64,000 nt of DNA, from NCBI GenBank assembly GCA_016719055.1, contig JADKAW010000004.1, positions 62,001-126,000 on the forward strand, read 5' to 3'. The translations under genes were made by a program, and so were the position numbers. Under the pieces are notes generated by a model that worked only from the letters and a program-made list of their open reading frames with translations, had not been told where the DNA came from and searched no databases. Shown here piece after piece: positions 44,166-55,581 of this stretch. How positions within the stretch are numbered: the stretch's first letter is position 1; each line of letters starts with the position of its first letter. Source of the stretch: Candidatus Rhodoferax mariagerensis. Its GTDB lineage: Bacteria > Pseudomonadota > Gammaproteobacteria > Burkholderiales > Burkholderiaceae_C.

Positions 44166-47100
44166 TTATCGGATGGGTGGATTGATGATACGCCGCCAGA
44201 CACGGTCTTTGGCCACCCTGGTGGAACCACTACTCGTCGGGTCGGGTTCCACAATGGTTCCCTTTTTCTGCCCCGTTGCGTTTTGAAGACTGAACACCCT
44301 CTTGCAAGTTCCCCCAGAGCACACTGGGTCGCTCCACACGATGGCATCAATACCATCAGCGTTGGTCGCATATCCAGAGACTATCGTATCTGTGCTATCC
44401 ACAACACCATTGCCGTCGGTATCAAAAAATTGGTAGGTGGGGTCAACGCCCTGCTCGACCGGCATCAGCAAATTCATGCCGGAGCCCGACGCCGATTCAC
44501 ATGCCACTACAGTGCTGGCGGGTTTCAAAACGCTTACAAGGGCGATTTTGGAACTCATTCTTTGAGATGGATAGATCACACGAAGGCCGGAAGATACGTC
44601 GACAACCCAGCCTCGCTGACCGCTGTCCCAATCCACGGCTGTACCTGCCAACGAGTAATAGACTGCGCCCCCGGCTCCAGCAACTTCTGTGAGGGTTCTT
44701 GATACCAATAGAGACCTGCCCATGGGCTTGGGAGTTGTGTCGCTGGGTTTGTCCCAGACCCCATAAATGGCCTGAGTCGCAGTGGAATTTGCATCGGTTT
44801 CAGTGGCCAGTACGCCCGTACCAAACAGCACAATCTTGCCGCCTTTGGTGTGGTCAAACAAGATGGGGGCCTGCGTGATCGGTTGAGCGTCGCCATTGGT
44901 ATGGGCAGCGGTAAAAAAGGCAGTACCACCACCGTTGATTTCAAATCGACTGGGCGCTGTTGCCGAATAGTCAAATTTCCACAGCTTGCCTTTGAGGTCA
45001 CCGGCATACAAGGTGGTGATTTGCCCACTGGCATTTCGCACCACACCCACGCCGCCTAATCCGTTGGTTCCTGTTGAGGATTCGACAGCCAGGGTTTGAG
45101 CGGTTTTTGTTTGCAGATTGACCACAAAAAGGGTGGCCGTTCCAGCAGGGATGGTACTACCATTACCGGGGCTGAAACTCCCGTTACCGAAGACCGCTAC
45201 CCATTCACCATTGGGCAGTACGCCGGCCTCAATCGGAGCGGTGACATAGCCCAAATCAGCGTGGGCATCACTGTTGAGTTCCCATCGAACAGACGATGCA
45301 CCCAAACTAGCTGTGTCAGTCACGTCGAGTGCAAAAACAGCACGACCTCCAGATCCCAGCGAGCCAAGCAGATAATTGCGCCAACTGGCAGAACCTGCAG
45401 CCGGTGCATTTACGAACACATCCGTTTCCACCAGTGGACCATCGACAAAAAACTGATGGTAGAGCGCTGTTGTTCCATAGTCTTTGTCAGCCAATTTGGA
45501 CAAATTTGCAACGACTGTTTTGGGTATGTAAGCAAATACCTCTTTACCATCCTCCGTCACGGTTGTCCCTAACGTGTCTTTAAAAGCATGGAGCATGCCG
45601 TCGTTGCCACCGACAAATATAGTTGCTGTGCGCGCTGCCTTGGCCGTCACGAAAGCGGCGTAGCGGGTATCTTCGCCACCTTGCGCCAGGGGCAAAGTGC
45701 TGTAGCCCATGTTGACAGCACTCTTGAGCAAAACAGGGTTGGAGTTGATGAAATCACCCAGCACACTCTTGCGAGCGCGAAATGGAAAACCATCGCCTTC
45801 CTTGCTGCGGTCTCCACGAAGAAAATTCACCAAATCAGCTGCTGTGCTTGTGGGGGTGGTCGCAAGGGTTCCCAAGCTGGTCACGTTACTGGCCCCCATT
45901 TCTGCAGTCGTAAACGCCACAGCTGATGCTGGCAACGTATCAGTGTTCCAGGTTAATATGTTGCGACTGGCAGGAGCAGGTACTTTGGACTCGGCTGACC
46001 ATTGCTGAGCACCGGCCTGACCGGATGCGTCCAGAACAAAGGCCTGCACGTCACCGCTCCAGATGCCTGTTTGATAAAGCGGCACATACTTGCGGTTACC
46101 GTCTTGTAAAACGGTTGACGCAGTGGCTACACCCGATTCGCGCAGTTCCCGCTGCAAAGTGGATCCAAGCGCTGCCTTGATGCCTTCTGTCAGTTCCTTT
46201 GGATTTTTGACGCTGTAATAGTCGCCTCTGCTGTTAACTGCTGCATGCCACAGGTCATCAATGCGCCCCGCGCCAGTGGTGGCCGGCCAGTTCAAGGTCC
46301 CTGCCTTCAGTAAATCCCAATCTGTATCCCGGTTCAAGGTACCGTTGACTCCAAGACCAATCATGTAATTGGTCATGTGCTGCCAATAGGCAGGGTCACT
46401 GGCCGTGGGCACAATTTTGTTGTCGATGGTGCTGCGCAAATCTGTTGCCCAGTATTTCATGGCCACATCGGCCAGCGTATCTGAGTTACCGTCTTTGTAC
46501 GGTGCTACCGGTATGTAGGTATAAGTGGTAGGCGTTGTGATAGACGGCAAATTGTTTGCGGCATCCACGTTGCCAACGGCCGGCGACGAGTTGGAATAGT
46601 AGCCGTCGGTGACCAGCATGTTGTAGGAACGGCGACAGGTCTTGTGCGCCACACTGCTGGAAGCGGCCGGGTCATCCGACCAGGGTCCACCATCGTCAGT
46701 GCGTTTGTAATACTCGCCAACACCGGTAACGGCTTCAATCAGGGGCGTTCCGCCTTGAGTCGTGTAGTTGGTTGCTGCGTCAGTGTCAGTGTTGCCAGGG
46801 TGATTGCGAAGCCAGTTGATGAACTTGGCCCGCGTGCTAGTGGCAGAGGTGTCAGTGGTCGCAGAGAAGTCGCGCACCCCGCTGTCGACAATCTTTGTGT
46901 TGATACCGTCAACGCTTGTCGCGGTGGATTTGTGAATACGCCCCCAGCCTAGCCTGAGCGTGTCTTCGATATCCTTGAACGCTTCTGGAATGGCACCTTG
47001 GGCCAGCAACATGCGCGAACGGTAATAAGTGAACCAGTTGGCATAGTTCTGCCGCTCTTCTGTTTGGCTGCAAGATGTCGTGCTGCTGGTGCAGTCTGTA

Positions 47101-47949
47101 CGGGCAGCGTATTTGGGAAAGGATGTGAGGGATTCAGTCCCTGTCGTTGAGTCAGTTGATGTTTTTTCCCAACTGGCTGCAGCAGAGGTCTTCTTTTTAT
47201 AACCTGCTTTCATTGCATTGATATCCACAAATGAATAGCTGGTAATTTGAGACGGGTCCTCGTAGTAGCCCGACGAATTTTTACGCAGGCGGTAATAAAT
47301 CATTGGGTAATAGGTCTCGGCAGTTGTCGTACAGGTGGCCGCGTTCGATGATGCCGTGTACTTCCCACACCAATTGACGGTTTTTGAAAGGTCCGCGGTT
47401 GTTGATGTCCCGGAAGCCAGCCCGGAAACTGTCTTGTTTGCCGCCACAGCCAGGGTCGCTGAAGTGAGGTTGGCAGTTACTGGGTTGCCATCAGTGCGAG
47501 TCAGCGCCGGCAACAATGGGATAAAGGGTGCCGCTGCTGGCGGTGAGGCGGTCATCCGGGTGCCATCCGTCTTGATCCAGGGGTCGTAGCGCAACTCGGG
47601 GTTGTAATAGAGGGTTCGCAGGAACAATGCCCTTGAAAGTGCCGTCGTAGTATCCCGGTCCTGGATCATAGGGATGCATCCAGTAAAACGAAAAATTGGG
47701 AAAAGTGACAGTCCATTTGGTCGTGGCAGTCTTCGGTAATTTAAAAGCATATTCAGGTGCGTGCTGAAAATCCATGGAGGCAGAGGTGTCCAGCGTCACC
47801 ATCAAATTAGGCTTGACACCACCACCGTCCCGACTGATCAAAGGCTTTTGGCTGGGCTGCGATGAAGTGGTTCCTGTGCCCATCAGCAGTATCAAGCCGA
47901 TGGTGATCGTCCACACGCTGGGAAGGACAGAAAGTTTCGAGGTAGACAT
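44166..47949 (-). pseudogene. pilY1: PilY1 tip adhesin, interrupted by a +1 frameshift
   Basis: Large type IV pilus tip protein. The N-terminal frame starts at 47949 with a signal peptide and PNLMVTLDTSASMDF (MIDAS-like DTSAS of a von Willebrand fold), and runs through FSFYWMHPYDPG. The expected continuation, DTTTALSRALFLRTLYYNPE, is in the next frame, so one base is extra near 47654-47656, a run of three C on the plus strand. The second frame continues about 1160 codons to 44166 with the C-terminal beta-propeller (GTVTEDGKEVFAYIP, FVVNLQTKTAQ). If the base is a sequencing error, this is an intact gene of about 1260 codons. Confidence 0.85.
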
Positions 47950-47962
47950 GGTATTTCCCCTT

Positions 47963-48547
47963 TCACTCTAAAAGAAGTGTTGATTGCAGCCAAACCACGG
48001 AGCCGTTGGTGGTTTTGCCGGTGCCTGAATCGAAGGTGTAGTCCGGGCTGAAACCTCGGGCAGTGACAACGTAGGGCACACTGCCGTCGTTCATTGTTTG
48101 TTTTTCGACCACACATTCAGGCAGTTTGGTGGGTTTGAACGAACTGTCGGTAGACTTGATTTGACTTTCTGGCAGTGTCGTTTTGGTCGCCGAAGCTCCC
48201 CCGGTGCCGGTCCATGAGACAGGCTGTTCCCAGCCGGGCGTTCCACCAACCGCCACAGTGATGATATTGGCCTCAGTCAGGTTGGTCCCCATGCGCCCCG
48301 TCGGAGCCGCCACTGTGTCATCCTTGCCAAGTTCTGTTTCGCAGTAGCGCAAGGCCGCTTCCGCGTATTGTTGAGCCAGATTTTGCAAGCGGATGTTGTT
48401 GGTGACTTTTTCACCCGATGTTGCGTTGCGAATCGCGGCAGCCGATGTCAGTCCAATAATCACCAGCATGATCAACACGATGATGAGTGACACCCCATCT
48501 TGTCGGGGCAGCCAAATCGTCTTGGCACTTGGAATAGGTGTGGGCAT
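47963..48547 (-). CDS. pilX: PilX-like minor pilin
   Basis: 194 residues from the ATG at 48547. The prepilin-like segment RQDGVSLIIVLIMLVIIGLTSAAAIRNA lacks the usual Glu5, as is common in PilX. The body contains AEAALRYCETEL, typical of PilX in Burkholderiales. It starts 7 nt after pilW. Likely part of the priming complex with PilV, PilW and PilY1. Confidence 0.9.
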   Translation of the reverse strand: MPTPIPSAKTIWLPRQDGVSLIIVLIMLVIIGLTSAAAIRNATSGEKVTNNIRLQNLAQQYAEAALRYCETELGKDDTVAAPTGRMGTNLTEANIITVAVGGTPGWEQPVSWTGTGGASATKTTLPESQIKSTDSSFKPTKLPECVVEKQTMNDGSVPYVVTARGFSPDYTFDSGTGKTTNGSVVWLQSTLLLE

Positions 48548-48554
48548 AACAGCC

Positions 48555-49442
48555 TCAAAAAGCCATCTTGTTACGAAGTGTCGTGGTGGTGAAGTACGCA
48601 CGGCGCAAAAATCTGTCGGTGATGGTCTGCTCAGTCGAATCGCAATCCAGATATTTGGGGGGTTGCAGTGGATCTGGATATAACTCCATATCGAGCACCG
48701 GCTCGCTGCTGCGCATCAGCAAACAGACACGCACGCTTACGATGAGTTGCCAGTCTGTCACATCTGCTGCCATGACATAACGAACTATTTGTCGGGATGT
48801 GGCAGCGCTTGCAGCCTCGCCGTACCAAATTTTCATATCATCGACATTTTCAACCAGGGGCTCTGCGCCACCCATGGCGCTAGCGCAATAAAGTTCAGAC
48901 CGGCCAGAAGCTCCAGTTGCCAAATAAAAGCGGTTGTAGGTAATGAAGTAGTCGACACCCGACAAGGTTCCTGCCGCAGGCGTAATTTTTGTTCCCTTGC
49001 AGTCAGATGGTCCAGTGGGTGAGCCTGATGGAACAGTGTTTATTTCATCTGCTTCGTAAACTACCTCAATGGCAGGCTTTCCCGCGGTGGTGACACATGC
49101 TACGGTGCCTGTGGTGCTTGGCGCTACAAAACCCTTGTCGCATCCAAACACGGCCCGCCCAGAGTATGTGCGCGTAAATGTTGATACCGGGGGGACTCCC
49201 ACAGTTTGAATACCAGACACCTGTGCATAACCAGCCAACAACAAATCTCGTGACAGAAGCGTCATCGCCATCTGTGCGTTTTCGTGCATGTCGGCATACG
49301 CTGACTGCTGCCGACTGGATTTGCCTGATGAAAGATAACTCACCAAAACTGCGCCAACAACCACCATACCAATGACCAGCGAGACCATGACCTCAACCAG
49401 CGACAAACCGCGCATCCGGGCGCGCGAAACAGCGCACTTCAT
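48555..49442 (-). CDS. pilW: PilW-like minor pilin
   Basis: 295 residues from the ATG at 49442, whose ATGA overlaps the pilV stop. Prepilin motif RMRGLSLVEVMVSLVIGMVVVGAVLVSYL with Glu5, then a large globular domain with several cysteines (AVFGCDKGF, TVACVTT). PilW is a core minor pilin in type IVa systems. Confidence 0.92.
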   Translation of the reverse strand: MKCAVSRARMRGLSLVEVMVSLVIGMVVVGAVLVSYLSSGKSSRQQSAYADMHENAQMAMTLLSRDLLLAGYAQVSGIQTVGVPPVSTFTRTYSGRAVFGCDKGFVAPSTTGTVACVTTAGKPAIEVVYEADEINTVPSGSPTGPSDCKGTKITPAAGTLSGVDYFITYNRFYLATGASGRSELYCASAMGGAEPLVENVDDMKIWYGEAASAATSRQIVRYVMAADVTDWQLIVSVRVCLLMRSSEPVLDMELYPDPLQPPKYLDCDSTEQTITDRFLRRAYFTTTTLRNKMAF

Positions 49443-50074
49443 AAATTGATCCTGAAATAACTGCAGCGAATGCTCGTATCTGAATTTGTCGTCAGGCCGG
49501 TGGGGCACTCGGTCGCAAGGGCAGGCGAATCGTCGGTGTTGGCAACCGCTGGATCGCGCCAGACCACCCACAGATCCATGGCGACCGCACCACTTTGTCG
49601 GATCATATACACCGACCCGTCGGGCAACTGATCACGAACCAAAATCCGCCATTGAACCAGGTCAAGTGCAGCAATCGTCGCTGCCGTGCATGTAATTCCT
49701 ACGCCGCAGTTGTCATTGGTGGCAATGGGCAAAGTTGCCTTGGTGGCCTGGTCTGCGAACGTCGCTGTGTAGTCGTAGTCCCCGGCATAAAAACCAGTAG
49801 CTGTCACTGCTGGAACTGCAGGGGGTCCCACAATAGCCGCCGCCGCCGGCACGCCCTTGTTAGCACGCATCCGCTCGCCCATGTCATTGGCAAGTTGAGT
49901 GGCCGTAGCACGGTACTGCGACATTTTGGTAAATCGTAAAGAGGCTGCGTTCACACCAGCCAGGGCGAGCAAACCAATGGAAGCAATTACCACCGATACC
50001 AATACCTCAATCAGCGACGCCCCCTTTTCATTGGAGTAAATCGACTGGCCGTTTCTTCCATTTATTAAGAGCAT
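49439..50074 (-). CDS. pilV: PilV-like minor pilin
   Basis: 211 residues from the ATG at 50074, which has a G-rich ribosome-binding stretch upstream. The prepilin motif EKGASLIEVLVSVVIASIGLLALAGVNA is followed by a globular domain containing NDNCGVGITC. Overlaps fimT by 10 nt and pilW by 4 nt, so translation is coupled along the operon. Confidence 0.92.
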   Translation of the reverse strand: MLLINGRNGQSIYSNEKGASLIEVLVSVVIASIGLLALAGVNAASLRFTKMSQYRATATQLANDMGERMRANKGVPAAAAIVGPPAVPAVTATGFYAGDYDYTATFADQATKATLPIATNDNCGVGITCTAATIAALDLVQWRILVRDQLPDGSVYMIRQSGAVAMDLWVVWRDPAVANTDDSPALATECPTGLTTNSDTSIRCSYFRINL

Positions 50075-50604
50075 GATGTATCCCCCTTGGCTCGAATGGC
50101 TGCTCGGCCTTTGTTGGAAATACAAACCAAGCGCGCCGCAACACCGGAGTTACCGTTAGGAGTTATCCAAAACGTCTGAGAGGCCGCCTGAGACCATCCG
50201 GTTGGCTGAAAAACAAACGAATTTCGATCACTGCCGGGTGACGCGCTGGCGATGGACGCAATGCCGGGGAAGGCATCTTGAACCCGAACAATCTCGTCAC
50301 CAGATTCAAAAGTTCCATCTCCATCATCATCAACAAACACAATCCAGCCATTTTTCCAAACGCTGTTCAATCCAGTGCATGATGTTCCGTCGCTAGAAGC
50401 ACAAATCGATACTCGCGCAGTGCGTTTGACAGCCTCGACGCGTGCAAACCGAAAATCACTCGCCAAGGTGTTTATTGCTGATTCAAGCCGCCTTCCAACC
50501 AACATGGTCTGAAATCCAGGCACAGCAAGCGACGCAAGGAGCACAACGATGGCCAAAGTTACCATCAGTTCGACAAGGGTAAAACCGGCGTGTTGCAATT
50601 TCAT
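50065..50604 (-). CDS. fimT: GspH/FimT-family pseudopilin
   Basis: 179 residues if started at the ATG at 50604 (MKLQHAGFTLVELMV); an ATG at 50688 also opens the frame but gives an unusually long leader. GspH domain features: LESAINTLASDFRFARVEAVKR, then VWKNGWIVFVDDDGDGTFE. First gene of the minor pilin operon. Confidence 0.9.
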   Translation of the reverse strand: MKLQHAGFTLVELMVTLAIVVLLASLAVPGFQTMLVGRRLESAINTLASDFRFARVEAVKRTARVSICASSDGTSCTGLNSVWKNGWIVFVDDDGDGTFESGDEIVRVQDAFPGIASIASASPGSDRNSFVFQPTGWSQAASQTFWITPNGNSGVAARLVCISNKGRAAIRAKGDTSCS

Positions 50605-50773
50605 AGGTAAGAGACTAGCACTAACCTCATTTTTGAAGTTGATCGGACAGATGGATGGTTGCATCTTGACGATAAACGGTTTACCCATAACAGGAGGTTG
50701 GGGTCAGCGGAAATAAGAGCGCTGCGTAAGGTGCGCCAATGGGCGCTTTGTCGAGTACGTGCTTTGTCAACTT

Positions 50774-52114
50774 TCAGATACGTGGTGAATGGGCGGAAAG
50801 GCCATTTGAAGCTGTCACCAAAATCTCAGCAATCCCTTGAACCAACAGCTTTGCTACTGCCTCGTCCAGCCGCGCAGCATCAAACCCCACATTCAAAATC
50901 AACTGACCTTTGTACGCGCTGGCAGCGGTAAACAGTGTCTGATAGGGCATGGGGCACAGGGCAAACGACATGGCCTCGACGGCCGGGTCTTCTTCCACAC
51001 TGGCAATCGCCCCCACATTGCTGACCATGGTGTTGGGGAACGATGCCAGGACTTTTTTCAGGAACGATTCCAGTCGGTCAGGCAGCACGGGTGAGCCGTC
51101 CAGCCCATACATGTGGTACAGCAGGTGGCCTTCACCACGGGCAATTTGCAGCCGGGTCTGCGTGATGATGTCGCGCGCCAGCGCCCAGACGTCCGCGTCA
51201 GCGTCGACCAAAAATGTGTTGGAGATCAGCGAGACAAAAAAACCGGTGGGTATGGCTGGCTGCACAGGCTCAAGGTGGGGGCGCAAATCGACCGGGCAGG
51301 ACAGAAAAAACGTCGCGGGCTCGGTGCCGGGGTGCAATGCCCGCTGCGCCAGCAATTGGGCCGCACACAGCGCGCCATGCACGCTGGTGCCATGGGCTCT
51401 GGCCTGTTCAATCAGGCGCTGGGTGACATCGGCCGAAAAGGACTGACGAATAAACCGGGGGGTTCGGTCAGTGGCTTCAGCCTTTAACCAGGGGGTGGGC
51501 GCCAGTGCACCGTTGCGGCGGTAATTACCTAGCAAAGTGTTTCTAAGCTGTTTGGCCGCTTCCGGCTGTTCTGGCCAGCGGTAATGCGGTGGGAAAACGC
51601 CGGTCATCGGCGGCAGTGCAGCCACTGGCGGCGGCGCTGGCAACGCTGCCGTGTTGGCGGCTATCAGACCGAGCAGGCGGCGCAGCAGTTCGGCACCAGA
51701 TCGGCCGTCGGCAATGGAATGATGAAAGCTCAGGCCAAGTACCGAACGCGCGGGCGAGGCGATCTCAAGATACAGGCATCGCATCAAGGGTGCCGTGCCC
51801 TGGGCAAACGGCGCAGACAACTCCTGCTCAATCCAATGCTGCCAGTTGTCGGGCGTGATTGGGTGGCATTGCAAGCTGATGGCCTGACCCGGCGCATGCT
51901 CAAAGCGCAGCCCGTCTGATTCGGTCCAGCAGATTTTTGCCTCTAGCAACAGGTTTTCTTGCTGGATAACGGACAGTGCTGCCTGAATGCGTTCTGGGTT
52001 CAAGTGACCCACGCGCTCGGCGAACACCACAAAGTTCATGCACGAAATGTGATCCGACATGAAAAAAAAGGCTTCGCCGGGGTCCAGCGCTCGCGGCAGG
52101 GTGCTTGTGTTCAT
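50774..52114 (-). CDS. WS/DGAT- or PapA-like acyltransferase (condensation fold)
   Basis: 446 residues from the ATG at 52114. The catalytic HHxxxDG motif appears as HHSIADG at about residue 127. SVHGALCAAQLLA, LSCPVDLRPHL and SNVGAIASVEED match the condensation/alcohol acyltransferase superfamily that includes wax ester synthases and phthiocerol transferases. Such enzymes esterify an acyl-CoA with an alcohol. The alcohol and product are not clear. It lies alone between the pilus and gcv operons in the same direction. Confidence 0.75.
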   Translation of the reverse strand: MNTSTLPRALDPGEAFFFMSDHISCMNFVVFAERVGHLNPERIQAALSVIQQENLLLEAKICWTESDGLRFEHAPGQAISLQCHPITPDNWQHWIEQELSAPFAQGTAPLMRCLYLEIASPARSVLGLSFHHSIADGRSGAELLRRLLGLIAANTAALPAPPPVAALPPMTGVFPPHYRWPEQPEAAKQLRNTLLGNYRRNGALAPTPWLKAEATDRTPRFIRQSFSADVTQRLIEQARAHGTSVHGALCAAQLLAQRALHPGTEPATFFLSCPVDLRPHLEPVQPAIPTGFFVSLISNTFLVDADADVWALARDIITQTRLQIARGEGHLLYHMYGLDGSPVLPDRLESFLKKVLASFPNTMVSNVGAIASVEEDPAVEAMSFALCPMPYQTLFTAASAYKGQLILNVGFDAARLDEAVAKLLVQGIAEILVTASNGLSAHSPRI

Positions 52115-52842
52115 AAAAGTCCTAGGTATTTGGCAGCTTGTGCCAGCAGATCTGGATGGGGTTTTAGTGATCGATATACGGCTGCACAGGCACACATGAG
52201 CAGAACAAATTGCGGTCACCATAAACATTGTCAATGCGCCCCACCGGTGGCCAGTATTTGCTTTGCTTCAAACTGGCGACCGGAAAAGCAGCGATCTCCC
52301 GGGGATACGGTCGGTCCCACGCCTCAGCCAGCAAGGCGGCTGCGGTATGCGGCGCATTTTTCAGCGGATTGTTGTCACGCGGCCACTCGCCACGCTCGAC
52401 CCGGGCAATTTCGGCACGGATGGCGATCATGGCATTGATAAAGCGGTCGAGTTCGTCCAGCGATTCGCTCTCGGTAGGCTCCACCATCAGCGTGCCGGGC
52501 ACCGGAAAACTCAGCGTTGGGGCATGAAAACCATAGTCCATCAGCCGTTTGGTCACGTCTTCAGCGCTGATGCCCAAGGCACCGCCAGTGGTGTCTTTGA
52601 GCGGGCGCAGGTCCAGAATGCATTCGTGCGCCACCCGGCCTGGCTTGCCGTCTTGTGGCACGCTGGTGTAGAGCGTGGGGAAATGGCTGGCCAGGCGGGC
52701 GCTGATGTAGTTGGCGCTCAGGATGGCCACCTCGGTGGCGGCTTTAAGGCCGTCCGCACCCATCATCCGGCAATACATCCAGCTGATGGGCAACACCGCC
52801 GCATTGCCCAAAGGGGCTGCTGATACCGCTGAGACGGCGTGG

Positions 52843-52875
52843 CCCTCACCCCCGCCCTGTCCCAGGGGCAGAGGG
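52843..52875. repeat. GC-rich palindrome inside gcvP, in frame
   Basis: CCCTC...GAGGG dyad with C-rich and G-rich inner arms. It encodes roughly LPLPLGQGGGEGHAV between LPGHA and VSAAPLGNAAVLP, where the family as I recall it has fewer residues. Unlike the 30-bp-core repeat in sequence. Confidence 0.55.
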
Positions 52876-53854
52876 AGTGAAGATGCAGCATGACCGGGCA
52901 AAAACGGCACCAGATCGGCCACCACACACACCGGGCCAACACCCGGGCCACCACCACCGTGCGGAATGCAAAAGGTTTTGTGTAAATTCAGGTGGCTGAC
53001 ATCGCCGCCAAACTCGCCCGGTGCGGCCAGCCCAACCAGCGCGTTCATGTTGGCACCATCCACATACACCCGACCGCCATGGTTGTGCACCAGGGCGCAC
53101 AACTCTTTCACACTGGTCTCGAACACGCCGTGCGTGCTGGGGTAGGTGATCATGATGGCCGCCAGGTTGGCGCTGTGCTGCTCGCATTTGGCCTTCAGGT
53201 CGGCCATGTCGACATTGCCTTGGGCGTCGCAGGCGGTGACCACCACCTTCATGCCGACCATGGTGGCGCTCGCCGGGTTGGTGCCGTGAGCGCTGCTGGG
53301 AATCAGGCAAATATTGCGGCGCGACTCGCCGCGCGAGGCATGAAACGCGCGAATCGCCAACATGCCGGCATACTCGCCCTGGCTGCCGGCGTTGGGCTGC
53401 AGGCTGATACCGGCATAACCGGTGGCCTGGCACAACCAGGCGCGCAATTGTTCGTCAAGTTCGGTGTAGCCGGCGCGCTGGCTGGCTGGCGCAAATGGGT
53501 GAATGTGGGCAAACTCGGGCCAGGTGATCGGAATCATCTCGCTGGTGGCGTTGAGCTTCATGGTGCAACTGCCCAGCGGGATCATGCTGCGGTCCAGCGC
53601 CAGGTCAAAGTCACTCAGGCGCCGGATGTAACGCAGCATGCTGGTCTCAGAATGGTGCGTGTTGAACACCGGGTGCGTCAGGAAGCTGCTGGTGCGCAGC
53701 AGGGCCGCCGGCAACAACGGTGCCACGCCGGCTTCCAGTGCCGCCACCTGTGGCACCAAGCGCCCACTCTCAGCAAAAAAGGACCAGAGCTGGGCGATGT
53801 CGTCGCGGGTGGTGGTTTCATCGAGCGAGATGCTCAACGAGTCTTCAGAACAAA

Positions 53855-53905
53855 ACCGCAGGTTAGCCCTTTCTGCTATTGCGCGAGCCACTATATTTTT
53901 CGTAG
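53855..53905 (-). repeat. Dispersed 30-bp-core repeat, copy 11 (inside gcvP, in frame)
   Basis: Core at 53865-53894 (ATAGT variant). Read in sense as IVARAIAERAN. The peptide also fits the family alignment loosely, so this copy is the least certain of the coding ones. AT-rich codons such as ATA favour a repeat origin. Confidence 0.55.
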
Positions 53906-55111
53906 CGAAGCCGGTATTGACGCTCACGGTATCAAAGGCCGTGTTGTGGCTCAGTGCGTAGCCCATTTGCTGCAGTCCCCGCGCCAGGATGGCGGTGAAC
54001 CGGGCCACGCGCTCGGCAATGCGCTTGAGCCCAGCGGGTCCGTGGTACACCGCGTACATGCTGGCCATCACCGCTGGCAGCACCTGAGCGGTGCAGATAT
54101 TGGAGGTGGCTTTTTCGCGGCGAATGTGTTGTTCGCGGGTTTGCAGCGCCAGCCGGTAGGCCGGGGTTGCCATGGGCGTCCACACTCACACCGACCAGCC
54201 GCCCCGGCATCGAGCGCTTGAACTCGTCGCGGCAGGCCATGTAGGCCGCGTGCGGGCCACCGTTGCCCATGGGCATGCCAAAGCGCTGGGTGTTGCCAAT
54301 GGCAATGTCGGCGCCCATTTCACCAGGGGGCGTCAGAAGCGTCAGGGCCAGCAGGTCGGCGGCCATGATGACGACTCCGCCCTTGACCTTGTAGTCGGCC
54401 ATCCATTGGCGGTCGTCGCGCACCACGCCGCTGGTACCGGGGTATTGCAACAGCACGGCAAAGCTGTCTTGCGCAAGCGCCTCGTCGCCGCGGCACAGCT
54501 TGACGCTGATGCCCAGCGGCTCGGCGCGGGTCTGGATCACCTCCAGCGTTTGTGGCAAGACTTCTTCATCGACAAAAAACAAGTTCGACTTCGATTTGCC
54601 GGCGCGCAACGCCAGCGTCATGGCTTCGGCGGCTGCGGTGGCTTCGTCGAGCATCGACGCATTGGCCATGGGCAAGCCGGTCAGGTCGGTCACCATGGTT
54701 TGAAAGTTGACCAGCGCCTCCATGCGGCCCTGGCTAATCTCGGCCTGATAGGGCGTGTAGGCGGTGTACCAGGCCGGGTTTTCCAGAATGTTGCGCAGGA
54801 TCACACCTGGTGTATGGGTGCCGAAATAGCCCTGGCCAATATAGCTTTTGAAGACTTCATTTTTTGCTGCAATGGCTTTGAGCTCCATCAACGCTGCGGC
54901 CTCGGTGATAGCCGGTGGGATGTTCATGGCGCTGCTACGGGCGATGGAAGCTGGCACGATCTCCGCCATCAGTTCGCTGCGGGACGTCGCACCGACGGCT
55001 TGGAGCATCAGGGCTTCGTCCGCCGGGCTGACACCGATGTGGCGGGCGATGAATTCGCTGGCGTTTTCCAGCTCGTCAAGCATTGGGGCAGGGTTTGGTG
55101 ACATGGCAGGT

Positions 55112-55486
55112 TCAATGTGCGTCAGCGGCAAAAGCGGTGTAACTGGTTTCATCCATCATGGCATCAAGCTCGGCCGGGTTGGCCAGCGTCATCTTGAAGA
55201 ACCAGCCCGCGCCCAGCGGGTCAGAGTTGGCCAGAGACGGGTCGGCGCGCAGGGCTTCGTTGACCCCGGTCACCTCGCCGTTGGCCGGCATGTACACGTC
55301 AGCGGCCGCTTTGACGGACTCGACCACAGCTGCAGCGTCTTTGGCGGCATAGGTTTGGCCAACCTCAGGTAAGTCGACAAACACCACATCGCCCAATGCG
55401 TCTTGTGCGTGGTGGGTAATGCCTACGGTGGCGGAGTTGCCGTCGATCTTGATCCATTCGTGATCAGGCGTGTATTTAATTGTCAT
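55112..55486 (-). CDS. gcvH: Glycine cleavage H protein
   Basis: 124 residues from the ATG at 55486 (MTIKYTPDHEWIK); upstream in-frame codons are not family-like. Lipoylation lysine in VVESVKAAADVYMP. Carries the aminomethyl group between P, T and L proteins. Middle gene of gcvT-gcvH-gcvP. Confidence 0.97.
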   Translation of the reverse strand: MTIKYTPDHEWIKIDGNSATVGITHHAQDALGDVVFVDLPEVGQTYAAKDAAAVVESVKAAADVYMPANGEVTGVNEALRADPSLANSDPLGAGWFFKMTLANPAELDAMMDETSYTAFAADAH

Positions 55487-55581
55487 GAAAATCTCCAGAG
55501 AATGTGATGATGCTGAAAAAGAGTGAACAGGTGAAAGGCCAGTTTTTTGGATGTCGGGGGCCTTGTGGCTTATTTTGGCCG

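Larger units (their letters stand above)
52164..55104 (-). pseudogene. gcvP: Glycine dehydrogenase (P protein), interrupted by a +1 frameshift
   Basis: PLP enzyme of glycine cleavage. The ATG at 55104 follows gcvH by 7 nt. The first frame covers about 313 residues to VGVSVDAHGNP; the correct continuation AYRLALQTREQHIRREK is in the next frame, implying one extra base in the GGGG at 54163-54166 on the plus strand. The rest to 52164 includes LNLHKTFCIPHGGGGPG with the PLP lysine. Total about 980 codons, near the family length. In the second part, a dispersed repeat (core 53865-53894) and a GC palindrome (52843-52875) lie in frame. If the extra base is an error, the gene is intact. Confidence 0.87.
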
